From: Ophiothrix spiculata
Taxonomy: Eukaryota; Echinodermata; Ophiuroidea; Amphilepidida; Ophiotrichidae
NCBI GenBank assembly: GCA_000969725.1
Contig: JXSR01S072569.1
Length of the DNA: 30,321 bases
Reading direction: 5' to 3' (one strand)
In this document: piece after piece, positions 20,220-30,321 of the stretch
Layout of the letters: the number at the start of each line of letters is the position of its first letter
Position numbering within the stretch: position 1 is the first letter of the stretch
Notes under the pieces: generated by a model
Seen by the model: only the letters and a program-made list of their open reading frames with translations
What the model was told of the DNA's origin: nothing
Database searches by the model: none
Made by a program: the position numbers and the translations under genes

Positions 20220-21025
20220 AAAAATATAACACCAGCTCATTAAGTAATTAATGAATTAATAGTATGAAATTAACTGATATTTTCGTTTTAGGGTAGGAAA
20301 CTACATGCAATCATGAAAACTGCTAGAGTCCTTTACAATAATTAAATTGTTTTCAGAACTTATTTAGTCATTTGTTTATCAAAATATCACACTAAACTAA
20401 ACAATGATAAATGAAAAATTACTTCTTTTAACTTCATTAAGGCTACAGTCCCTAAAAACGTCTCGCTCGGCTGAACGTCATGTTTACTGCAAGTTTTTAC
20501 CTACGTACACCTATCAGAATATCAACATTTTTGGTGTACATATTGAATAGAGTCTCTAGTTTATACATGAAACTTTACTAGTGATTTCACGTCCATAATC
20601 AAGGTCAAAATGACGCCTAAAGACTACTTCGAAAAAGTTGACCCTTTTTCGCCGAAACCTCATAATTTCATGATGTTCGAACAATTACAGGTTTCAAATG
20701 TTGACAGATTGTAGGTTTGATAGTTCTTATTGAATTACAAACAATATTTTTATAAATATGCTGAGTTGATTTTAAATGATAATGTAACAAACCCGCGTTG
20801 TTTTGCCCGAAAATCCCAACGTAAATTACGACTCTGAGTTGCCCTGTTTGAGTAATTGCCTTTTTTAAGTATCTACATTATCTACATTTTGTCTGATATA
20901 CGCATTTGCATAATTTACTTACAAATTGAGCATTCCAATGAGGCAAAAATTACAATTTTTATGTAAACAAAAGAAAAATACTACATTCTAATGTTTATGT
21001 TTTAGATTTTACTTCACGATCTCAA
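20220..21025. other. Unassigned sequence
   Basis: No gene or repeat boundary is found. Confidence 0.5.
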
Positions 21026-21029
21026 CGCT

Positions 21030-21116
21030 GCCTGGATAGCTCAGCGGTAGATCCCTCGCCTCGTAATGCATGATTAACCCCTGCCATAATCCATGGTTCG
21101 AGTCCTCGCAAAGGCA
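21030..21116 (+). pseudogene. Degenerate tRNA-Thr(CGU)-like sequence
   Basis: An A box (TAGCTCAGCGGTAGA) and a perfect B box (GGTTCGAGTCC at 21095-21105) are in tRNA order. The ends CTGCCT and AGGCAG can pair. The anticodon loop would read CTCGTAA, anticodon CGT. However, the anticodon stem does not close, about 12-14 extra bases sit after the loop, and the T stem is poor. It is therefore a tRNA pseudogene or the head of a tRNA-derived SINE, possibly still with Pol III promoter boxes. No poly-A tail follows. Confidence 0.6.
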
Positions 21117-21509
21117 GTTGAAGCTATTTATCTTTTCATGATTAAAAAATAGTTAGGATTCACATTTTCCTGAGCAGATGGATTCCCTTTACCCTTAAGT
21201 AGACGTATGTTAGCAACGCGAAGTGTTTAAGATCTTATTCTTCTGTTTGTGCAGTTAAACAAATTTCTGCGCAATGATTTAACATTTTGGTTCTTAACCA
21301 CCTCGAAATTTTAGCGTTACAGGGCAACAATGAGCTCATTAATAATTAACAAGCTGGATGTCTATGAGACTTTTTCATGTGTTTGACATGTTTTTGAAAT
21401 TTTAAATTAGGGTGAGTATGGCTGTTTACTACCCTTGAATAAATAAATCTACACAAGCAGGATTGTTTTGATTAAAAAGACATAGTTTAATTCTTAAATG
21501 TAGAGTAGT

Positions 21510-21750
21510 TTGTGCATGCCGTTATCGCTGCAGAAATAGTGTAAGCCGACAGTGTACACTACTGAGTGAAAAGTGAAAATGTACAAAATGCATTCAAAAC
21601 GTAAAGTGGTCTGTCACGTGTTTGGCTAGAAACAATGCTTTTAACACTGGCAGAAATGTATGGGATGAGGCAGTTGAGTTTAGCGCAGCAAAGATGGGTT
21701 AATGTAGTTTAATCATCTAGTCGAGTGAGACGAACTGGGTAACAATTCCC
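21510..21750 (+). repeat. Copy of the 1040-1275 segment
   Basis: It shares CTGCAGAA, CTGAGTG, AAAATGCATTC, TCTGTCACGTG, TTTAGCGCAGC and GGGTTAATGT with 1040-1275, in order. It lies 3.3 kb right of the copy of 820-980, whereas the two are adjacent in the left locus. Confidence 0.7.
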
Positions 21751-21779
21751 TTTGCTATATCACATTACACTCTTCGTGA

Positions 21780-22920
21780 TAGGGATTTATAACCAGTGGA
21801 ACTCGAATGCCTTTGTTTGTGTAGTTTAAGTTTCGAGCAAAGATGTCTACATTCGACTTGTGACGTTAGTGACATGTGGCGAAAAAAATCAAATAAGTTA
21901 ATATTCGGTATCTCGGCACGGCAAACACTTTTCAATGGAAGCCTATCATAATTTCACAACTGATTAAGAATTGATCATTTATATATGTATGTGTAGGAAG
22001 ATTTGAAATGTGGTCACCTACGTCTTAAATACGTAACGCCTTGGTCAGTTGTAATTATTTTGCTATGAACGGATAGGAGAGACCCTTGGCTATACCATGG
22101 TACTTTTTGGTTACCAATATTGAAGTTATAAGGTAGCGTTAACCACCCTTTTTTGAAACCATGTGACAGAATATAGCATTGGTAGACTAAAATGTATGTG
22201 TGTTATTTGCTTAAAACTGTAATTTCATCAAGCAACCATTAAATGACAATAGCTCCCAGAAACAGTGGTCAATTGCTTTCAAACTTTCAGACAATAGGCC
22301 TAAAGCTAAGATAATCTGCTACTCACTGATAGCAAGAACTTTGAAAATATACGCTTGGATACAAAGAAGCCAGAATACAACCAGAATAATATCATAAAAG
22401 GACATAATTTACATGTGTATTTATTTTAACTCTTAATAAAAATGTACTCAATTAACACTTAAGTGACCGAGGTATTTCCCACCCGTTGGTGTCCAAGGGA
22501 CCCTCCCCCTTAAGAATACCCTTCCGGTATGAATTTTACGTTGAAAGTCTAGTCAATGATACTGTATGTAAAAAGGACCAACATTCAGGGGAAAAAATGA
22601 AAGTCGCATGAACCGTTTGAAAATAGCGGCCTAAAAAACAATTTTTGTGTCACGTCAAAAACAAATCAAAAAACGTGTTCCCGAAGGAATGTTTGCATTA
22701 AATTTTGCTCAAATGTGCACATTGCAAATACAATTACATTGTTGAAATAAAATTAGAAAACAAAATATTCGGTTTTGATTTTATGGGCAAAAGAAATTTT
22801 AATAGCGCCCTCGAAAAATCACTTTATGCTAATTATCGCGAAAACCTGTTGTAGGGCGCCTAAGAACTGCCCCCTTGGTCATGTTTAATATAGCTTAACG
22901 AACTCTGTAAAATTCAAAGG
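21780..22920. other. Unassigned sequence
   Basis: No gene is seen. Around 22018-22104 there is loose resemblance (TACGTAAC, CCCT, CTATACCATGGTA) to 5690-5770 inside the mariner-like element; I do not consider it proven. Confidence 0.4.
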
Positions 22921-22921
22921 T

Positions 22922-23049
22922 TAGATATCTCTTTCTTAGACAAGCAATTCAAGTCTCGTCACATTGCAATAAGCAAACCGATAACAGATACTTTAAAGCT
23001 CAATTGATAAGAATCGTGATTAAATTGCTATCAACGACAATGGCAATTG
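22922..23049 (+). repeat. Copy of the 12081-12222 segment
   Basis: See 12081-12222. The order of the three duplicated segments (0.8-1.0, 1.04-1.28, 12.1 kb) is preserved at 18.1, 21.5 and 22.9 kb. Confidence 0.75.
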
Positions 23050-23504
23050 AGACCGTCTGTGGAGCTAATATTGCAGTGGCAGGCCAATAAAGGTATACAG
23101 AGAATAGTGGATAGTACTGTGGGTTTCTTGTAACGTATGTTGAAAACATAATATAAACAATTTGCATAATTGTGCATGAATAAGTAAGAAAAACAGCACG
23201 CAAAAATTGCAGTGCCCTATGATGCCTCACTGTAGTTTTAGGCGCAACTGTGTTATAAATACGACAGAGTTATCGGATTCCGACAAGTGTTTACGATAGA
23301 ATATACATCAGTACCAGAAAATGTGAAAATAGTTTGATCCATTTTTATTCTTCAATCAGTCCCACACAGTAAAATAATGATATTTATCAAACAAAAATTG
23401 ATTAAAAATTATCTTGCTTATGAGAAAAACAATGTCATATGTCTATCGGAATCCGATAGCTCTATCGGAAACGTTTCACAGTCGTGCCTTAATTGGCCTC
23501 AGCT

Positions 23505-23542
23505 CAATAATAATAATGCTACTACTACTACTGCTACTACTA

Positions 23543-23592
<50 letters not shown>

Positions 23593-23703
23593 ACACTACT
23601 ACTAACACTAATAGTAATAATAATAATAATAAACACTAATAATAATACTAATAATAACAATTAACACTAATAATAATACTAACAATAACAATAATAACAA
23701 TGA
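23505..23703 (+). repeat. Compound trinucleotide repeat, (CTA)n then (TAA)n-like
   Basis: A long CTA run with minor interruptions passes into AAT/ACT-rich triplets. The leucine-rich frame seen through it is a repeat artefact. Confidence 0.97.
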
Positions 23704-24109
23704 TAGATAATTCCAGAAATTTAACACCTACCAGAGTATGTTCCTGTTGAGAGACTTGATAATTGCCATTAAGCATGATGTATACAATACTGTTTTTCAT
23801 GCTTTCAATTTTAATGTAGGTTAGTTGTTACTTGATGCAATCTGAGACATTTAAGAGCAGGTGCGTATTGATGTTAATGCTTCAGCTGGAAATTGAATCC
23901 TTAACATATCGTAAAATATAGCTATTTGAGACGCAAAAAGCTATCAATATTGTTTACTACATGTGAGTGGGCTATTTGATAGCAGTCTTAATCCACAAGG
24001 ATGTCTCCCTTGTGTCACTCCATTAAGGTTGAGTAGCACGACTGATGGATTAAACAACCAAGACGTCTCCTTGCAAAACGAACACAAAAGCGCGCTTTTG
24101 GGTGTTTAG
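23704..24109. other. Unassigned sequence
   Basis: Two partly similar words (GATGTCTCCCTTG and GACGTCTCCTTG) lie 62 bases apart; nothing else is seen. Confidence 0.4.
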
Positions 24110-24111
24110 TA

Positions 24112-24353
24112 CACTCTTAAAAAGAAAGTATCACATTTGATCCCATAAAGTATCAAATATGAGCTTACCCTTTTTGGGATCAATTTTGATCCAAATTCTC
24201 CTCACATTTGATCCTTTTTGGATCAAAAAGGAGTGTATTTGATCCGAAAAGGATCAACTTTGAGGAGAATTTTGGATCAAAATTGATCCCAAAAAGGGTA
24301 AGCTCATATTTGATACTTTATGGGATCAATTTGATCCTTTCCTTTTAAGAGTG
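24112..24353. mobile_element. Near-perfect palindromic MITE, 242 bp
   Basis: The ends CACTCTTAAAAAGAAAG and CTTTCCTTTTAAGAGTG are flanked by TA at 24110-24111 and 24354-24355. The arms of about 115 bp match almost completely through CATAAAGTATCAAATATGAG and CTTACCCTTTTTGGGATCAA, so the whole element can fold on itself. Eleven GATC tetramers occur inside, in TTGATCC/GGATCAA pairs. High arm identity implies a recent insertion or arm homogenisation. The ends resemble those of the 1934-2507 element (CACTCT plus TA duplication). No coding sequence. Confidence 0.95.
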
Positions 24354-24355
24354 TA

Positions 24356-24950
24356 TTGTGAGTAAAAAGAAGAAGATATCAAGAACAGAAAAGTGATAAC
24401 TATATCTTAAATGCAAACTTGAGATTAAGTCTGCTAATTGTGCTTTGTTTTATCACTATAACAACATGTACAAACACCCCATTGGAAGCAAGGCATGACG
24501 GGAAGTTTATATTTAAAACGAAAAAGCTGTAAAAGTGGTATAATAATCATAACAAAAGCAGTATTATCTCTTCTTACTTTGCTTTTGCCTTCCACGGTAT
24601 TAAATATCGCTAACTGTCATGTAAGACCGGTAAAGTGTGCAAATGCTCAAATGACAGCCGAATTTATGTAGTTTTTTTCATTATAGTAGAATGACGTAGA
24701 AACTACTTGCAGTGTTCAATGTACCTTTGCAACTTCCTGCTCCGTTGATGTCTTAATGTCTATTGTTTCCTGCAACTATGTAATGCAAGCTTAAAAAAGA
24801 GTATTTTCACCCAGTAACACTGCACAACGATTTCTGCTTATTATTTTCGCCAATATTAAAACATATACCTCTCAACCTCATTATCAGCTAAAAACAGTTC
24901 ATATGGTTGTTTATTATGTCTTCTTCAGAATGGAAACATGACAATCGTTG
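24356..24950. other. AT-rich unassigned sequence
   Basis: Nothing recognised. Confidence 0.5.
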
Positions 24951-24955
24951 TACAT

Positions 24956-25012
24956 TTGTTTGTTTGTTTTCTTCGTTCGTTCGTTCGTTCGTTCGTTTGT
25001 TTGTTTGTTTGT
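24956..25012 (+). repeat. Tetranucleotide repeat, (TTTG)n/(TTCG)n
   Basis: A TTCG core of about six units is flanked on both sides by TTTG units. Confidence 0.95.
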
Positions 25013-25855
25013 GGTGAGACGATATTGCCCATAAAGTAATAAGAGTTTTCAATGAACATAAATAACTTCATTACTAAATACCAGGGTAATGAACAGGGTA
25101 TCAGAAATACTTTTTTACCTTTACTTGTTAACATCTTAAAATCTTTTAGAACAATTTTTTACTTGGAAAATAAAAAATAAACAATTCGAAACAAAACAAG
25201 TACAATAAAGAAAAACGTGAATATGTAAAGTATGTAAAACACTCTTGGTCTTGTCACATCCACACTATCTTTTTGTTTTGACTATATAGTTTGGTAACCG
25301 GCTAACCAGGTATTATTATTATTGTTATTATAATCATATTATTATAAATCTTTTGGTAATTGATTCTGTTCATTACCTTAATTTGTTTACATCTTATAAC
25401 GTAACCTTAAAAACTACATGCCGCATTCTAACAAATAACTCATAACATAGAACAAAATCATTCCAAAGAATGTCTGTAAAAGATACATAGAGTAACATCA
25501 ACATCTTATATGAGAAACATCGACTATTTTTAAACACTTTTATATGTTAGCATTACATTTGTGCACAACAATGTACATGTACATTTCTAATAAACCTAAT
25601 CAGGAAATTACTTGAATTTGCAAAGAAAAAAATCAGTCGTGATAGATCAAGTGTTTCATATAAATATGGAAATCTATCGAACCATGGGACAAATCTAATC
25701 AGCAAAATTGCATCGTGTAAGCGACACGCTTAAATCACTGTATTATATTCTGTCCTTGCATCAGTGAAGATCCAGGTTACGTGTCTAAGTGGAAATTATC
25801 CAGGCCTGGTATATAGCTGCTATTGACCTTACTCACCTTTTGAATACAACCGGTC
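25013..25855. other. AT-rich unassigned sequence
   Basis: A short interrupted (ATT)n tract lies at 25311-25347; no gene is seen. Confidence 0.5.
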
Positions 25856-25856
25856 G

Positions 25857-25963
25857 TGAAAATGACCAGATCAAAAAATAAGGAAGTATCATTCGAGATT
25901 TTTGTTGTTTTATGTGACCGTCCATCTTAACCAAGTCGTAAAATTGACATCTGGTCATTTTCA
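25857..25963. repeat. Exact 15-bp inverted repeat with 77-bp loop
   Basis: TGAAAATGACCAGAT at 25857-25871 is exactly complementary to ATCTGGTCATTTTCA at 25949-25963. Outside and inside the arms the match decays. It could be a small MITE remnant. Confidence 0.6.
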
Positions 25964-28778
25964 ATTTTTACATATCTCTGAAAAGGACATCCGCTCTGAT
26001 GATCATCATTTGACAAACTAAGGTATGGGAAAACTGAATTACATAATGTATCCTGCATAATTCTTATTTTTACAAGTTTGTATTATATTGTTAGTAACGA
26101 TTATATTGAGAATTATTCTTAAATAAAAGCAAACTAATTAAAATCATACAATCCTCAATAAAAGACGATATGTATTAAAAATGAAATGTAAAAAGATTAC
26201 AGCGTGTCTATCGTTTGACATCTGTCTCGATTTCATCAGGATGTCATAGTATGCAGAATACGATACAAGCCCATTGTCAACTGATAGGGCTTGAAAAAAG
26301 CCATTTGGTTATGTAAATTCACCTATTGCACAAAATCAAGCTTGCCGACTTTATGGCTATTCGGAGCTAGAAAGACACATATATATTATTGTTTCTAATT
26401 TTTAAAGGTGCAAATTATTTCTTCTGATCATGTTCAAACATGAAATGTTATTTTGTTCAAAGAGTAATATCATTTCTAAGCCAGTAATTCTGACAGTCTA
26501 CGTAGTAATTAAGTATATCTGACAAGTCTCAGTATCAATATAAGCAACTACTGTACATAATCTAATTTTACTCATTGGAAATAAGATCTGAAAGTGAGAA
26601 ATGATTGATGTTACCGCAGCATATAAAAAGACATGATGTGGTTATTATCTGTAAATCACAAGAGAGAAAAACAAATTCTGTTCGAGGCTTATATTTTTAT
26701 CTACTGATATAGTATATATTGGTTCCTGTGATCATGGTGATGGAAGTATATAAATGTGTGAACGCATATGTAAAATATTGCGTTAAAATATTTTCACAAT
26801 TTGAAATGTTTTGAAATTTAGCTAACGTTAAAGTATTCCAGGACTTATTCATCCCGCATTATATAAACTATACCGTTTCATGAAAAGTAGGGAGTATCGT
26901 ATCATTAACCATTGAAGGAATTAGATATGTCTATACATTGTAATTGTTGATACCATTATTGCAGCATGAGCGCTAGATGTTTGACCAATTATAGTCATAT
27001 CGTTTCAATCGATGAAGTAATATGCTCCTATTTGCACATCTGTATTTTTCGCAATTGGGTAAGTAACATTCCAAATGATGCAAATTTTGGTGGTTTCCTT
27101 TCCCCCCCTAAAAAAAAAAATGTCATTTTTTGTATAAATTGATCTCAATATTTTGAGGAAACTGGTATATGGATAGGTTCCCTTTTCTTAAAAATTTGTA
27201 TCGTTACGGTTAGCTTTTCAAATTCCCTATAGTGGCACGCTTTTACTCAAAGTAAATTGGAGGGATCATTAAATGTTCTTTAATTACTCAAAATCGACTC
27301 AACATGTACAACAGGCAAATATCTTTCAATTGTTCACAATGTCGTCAAGGGCGATATCTGTACAGTGTCAAGAGTGACAAAAGTAACTCACCTTGTTGGG
27401 GTAATCTCTGTTGCTGCATGGTCCGATTTTTCACAATTTAAGTTTCAGGTTTTAAAGAAACTCTAGTTTCAAAAAACAGTCAAATCGGTTTAAATTTTTC
27501 GATTCTATGACCAATTTCGTCTTAATGCGAAATTGTATGGTTGACATTAAAAAAAATATTATGTAATGCAAATTAGTGCTAGAATATGAAAGGTCGTTAT
27601 AAGATGGCCGTTTGAAAACATAACTGAGTACTTAAGTACAAGCGTTAGTGATGCAGTAATCTTTTAGGAAATTGGTAAAATATCGTATCAATGCATTTGA
27701 AACATCTGAAAACTATATACGAACATGCAATAGTAAGGATTATTCATTCATGACCTCAAGGGAAATTATTGGAAAGTTAATTACGTTTACAGCCGAATGA
27801 TTAACGTGTATGGTAGGCTATGAATTCATTATTCATGTCAAAAGTAAGACTGAAACACAGGTAATTCAAGTCACGTAGTCTTAGAAGTAATAATTATGTC
27901 CCTTCAGATTAGCTAATTGTCTCCTTGCAAATAATCCCTTAAGACTTGGTTTTCTAAGAGCTATAGTAGACAATTAAAAATTATTTTTTATTCTATCCGT
28001 CACTGGGGATAACTGATATATCGAATACTAATATTTCCTTTATTTAAAATAGTATACGTTAGTATATAAACTTCACTGTGGCTTGAATGACAACGTCGTT
28101 CTAAGAATTGTTTAAGAAAAGATTAACCAAACTATGCCACTGGTTGCTGTTAATAATCCACAGTCAATATATATAGTAGAGATCAGAACAAAGATCAAAA
28201 TAAAGATGAGATATGGCACATCTCCAGTTAGTGATAAACAACTTGTAATAAAGTGGCAGTAGTAGTTTAGGTCTCTCCTTATCAACGACAACGGCTATTC
28301 TTCTTCAGACCTACCATAACCAGCTACTCAGGATCTACTAATTCAAGACCAGCCACCTACTCGGGAGAAGACCTTTGATGCCATATGTCAAATGAAATCC
28401 AACAATATGAATAAGTATATGGTATGTGTCATGTTTGTAGTACAATACGGTATACCTGTGCAGTTCTATACAGCATCAGCACTCTTACGAGGTGTTCACT
28501 GACCCCTTTGGTCCATGTAAGCCCCATTCGACACGAAACGATGCCTCATTTCATGTTTTCAAAGAGCCTGTAAAGATGTTGAACCTCGATTATTTCACAT
28601 TTAAAAACGTGAATAACGGCTATATAAACAATGAATAGCACGGCGTTATTTTAACAAGCTTCATTCATTTTTGTACTTCACACAATAATACGAAATCTCA
28701 ACCCTAACTCGCACGCCTTGTTTTTCAATAAAGATTGTGTAAGTTGAAAAGCGCAAAAACAAAAATGAAGAGCTGAAA
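25964..28778. other. Long unassigned AT-rich stretch
   Basis: I found no convincing exon, RNA gene or transposon terminus in these 2.8 kb. The region 28254-28400 is slightly GC-richer and has a 37-codon open frame, but no family resemblance. Confidence 0.45.
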
Positions 28779-29092
28779 TGCAAAACGGCTTACAGGTATA
28801 AAGTATACCATAGCCTAATAAAGAATTTAAAAAAGACATTTGGCAAAAATTTGCAGTTGAAATTTGATGAGTTGTCCTGCAAAACGGCTTACATCCATTT
28901 CAACAAACAAATCAATAGCCAATTAATAAAAAAAATATTTGATGAATTATCTAGATTACACCTTATTTTTTAAAGACATATTAGTAAAGAATTACTAAAA
29001 TCATTATCAGGGAGTTTGCGACATATTTTGATGTCTTAGCAATTTTTACCCTTTTTCTCAAAAAGTACAAAATGGATATAAGCCGTTTTGCA
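28779..29092. repeat. CAAAACGGCTTAC words, two direct and one inverted
   Basis: TGCAAAACGGCTTACA occurs at 28779 and 28878; its near-complement TAAGCCGTTTTGCA is at ~29079-29092. This may be the outline of a decayed inverted-repeat element. Confidence 0.5.
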
Positions 29093-29117
29093 AGATTAGT
29101 CGACTCTTCAAATACTA

Positions 29118-29395
29118 TGAAGAAACCTTCACATTACTTTTACCATTAAGAATTTTAACCTGAAACGTTGCCAATGTGTTTCTATGAGCTAAAGCTTTAA
29201 TGTATGATTTACCACTTAATTTACATATTTGCATAATTAATAATCATTTTGTATAATGCTCATTAAGTATGCAAATATACAAAATAGATTGGCGGGTAAA
29301 TCATATGTTAATGTTTTAAGCCTTAGAAACACACTGACCAAGTGTTATGTCCACATTAGGTAAACTAAAAATATTATGAAGGTTTATTCATAAGA
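29118..29395. repeat. Foldback repeat with ~130-bp arms
   Basis: The left arm (ATGAAGAAACCTTCA, TGTGTTTCT, ATGATTTACC, CATATTTGCAT) is matched in reverse complement by the right arm (ATGCAAATAT, GTAAATCAT, AGAAACACA, TGAAGGTTTATTCAT). The loop is only ~15-25 bases. Arms are diverged by point changes. No coding capacity. Confidence 0.75.
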
Positions 29396-29841
29396 TATTG
29401 GTAAAATATTGGCGAATAAATATATAAACGGGCACATGTTGGCAATGTTGCTCATTAACTTTATCAATTTATTATTAAAAATGATAGAAAACAAAGAAAC
29501 TAAAATCATGCATATCTTGACAACCATATGATCGATTTCCTTCAAACAAAAACCATTTAGCTTAGTGTGTTAAGCTTAACTTGTTCAATGTATTCGAGTG
29601 CCTCTATATTCAATTTCTAATTTTCAGTTTTATTTATTCTAATGAAAAACACTAATGAGCCAATTAAGGAGCCAAGAAATTGATCTGTGCTATTGAAACT
29701 AACCACCATTTTCATTGAATCGGTGTAGTGTTTTTTCTCTGTCCAAAACATACTATTAATAATATAATCTTCTTAATCGTTATTGTTATGACGATCAATT
29801 TTTAGAATTATACTTTCCACTCTCTCTCTGTCTTTTTTTTT
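29396..29841. other. AT-rich unassigned sequence
   Basis: Nothing recognised apart from a short CT-rich run near 29820. Confidence 0.5.
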
Positions 29842-29888
29842 TATAGTTTTCTGAATCAGTCCAATTCCTTTCGATATGGCGTGTCACA
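29842..29888 (+). mobile_element. TIR family copy D, solo right end
   Basis: TATAGTTTTCTGAATCAGT resembles copy B at ~14642-14660, and CCTTTCGATATGGCGTGTCACA matches the right terminus of copies B and C. The body is deleted. Confidence 0.6.
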
Positions 29889-30321
29889 TTTTACATTTAA
29901 CAAAGTATACACCACTGTTAAACACAAAAATATTTTAAAATCCTCAATGTTATCTATTCTTGATTATGAAGCACTGTCTATACACCATGTCATAAAAACG
30001 TTCTGCTTCTATTGTACTCAGGTATAGAGCGAAAAAACCCGATACATCGTTAATTGTTACAAGATAAAAGTGGCGTGAGTGTTTCTGATGCATTAATATT
30101 CAGATTAAAACAACAAAATTAAAAAATATTCAAAAGCTTGAAATATTTCCTTACACACCTTAATGTCTAAATCACGTGATGTATTAAATAATTCTCATCT
30201 ACCTAGTGGATAAGGTGAACGACTTGTTTAAAAGATCAGACTGAATTTTCTATTAGAGAGTTCACTCCTATTCACATTGACTTTGAGGAATATTTTCTAG
30301 TTAATGTATGGAATCAATATT
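29889..30321. other. AT-rich unassigned sequence
   Basis: Nothing recognised up to the window end. Confidence 0.5.

Noticed and set aside
19700-22510. Inverted resemblance between AAGGGAGGACGTTACCCCCT and the CCCTCCCCCTTAAG area
   Set aside because: Short, low-complexity and too distant to support a paired element.
23377-23664. 95-codon frame with a polyleucine tract
   Set aside because: It is produced by the (CTA)n/(TAA)n repeat and has no other coding character.
28254-28400. Possible exon (37-codon frame in a slightly GC-richer patch, GTATGT nearby)
   Set aside because: Other frames are closed, no acceptor or family resemblance is convincing, and the frame stops before the donor-like site.

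Overview
The window is AT-rich eukaryotic (metazoan) genomic DNA. One protein-coding gene is clearly visible, and most of the rest is a patchwork of decayed and recent transposable elements, simple repeats and unassigned sequence. There are no operons, Shine-Dalgarno sites or dense ORFs, so a bacterium, archaeon or phage is excluded. A RASL10-type small GTPase, CR1/Jockey-like and RTE-like LINE fragments, many TA-flanked inverted-repeat elements and a (TAA)n-linked dispersed repeat suggest a marine invertebrate, possibly an echinoderm, hemichordate or similar. That placement is an inference from style, not from a diagnostic gene.

Layout. 1-653 (minus): 5' and central part of a RASL10-like GTPase gene, running off the left edge. 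654-1930: its upstream region, whose 0.8-1.3 kb part has diverged copies at 18.09-18.25 kb and 21.51-21.75 kb. 1934-2507: a TA-flanked inverted-repeat element with three ~102-bp tandem units. 3020-3936: a truncated, frameshifted LINE. 4019-4205: a GC-richer block of unknown origin. 5072-6076: a mariner-like inverted-repeat element with ~190-bp arms. 6495-6893: a ~310-bp-spaced direct repeat around a perfect palindrome. 6902-8340: CGTACGG-rich inverted repeats enclosing about 800 bp that hold 15 exact TGA(G/C)TCA motifs. 8457: a hAT-like end. 9274-10030: a (TAA)n-linked repeat and degenerate tandem units. 10232-10488: a small inverted-repeat element beside a possible stray exon. 10939-11400: nested inverted repeats.

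13.5-19.04 kb holds three copies (A, B, C) of one inverted-repeat family, with a solo end (D) near 29.87 kb. Copy B contains the 523-base assembly gap. 15.58-16.35 kb and 16.55-16.95 kb are degenerate tandem arrays. 19.98-20.22 kb is an RTE-like reverse transcriptase scrap, and 21030-21116 a degenerate tRNA-Thr-like gene. 23.5-23.7 kb is a trinucleotide repeat tract, 24112-24353 a near-perfect palindromic MITE, 24956-25012 a tetranucleotide tract and 29118-29395 a foldback structure. Long stretches between these show nothing I can name.

The genes do not form a visible pathway. The interest is in the GTPase with its altered switch II, in the AP-1-motif cluster, and in the signs that parts of the left half were duplicated into the right half before separate transposon insertions.
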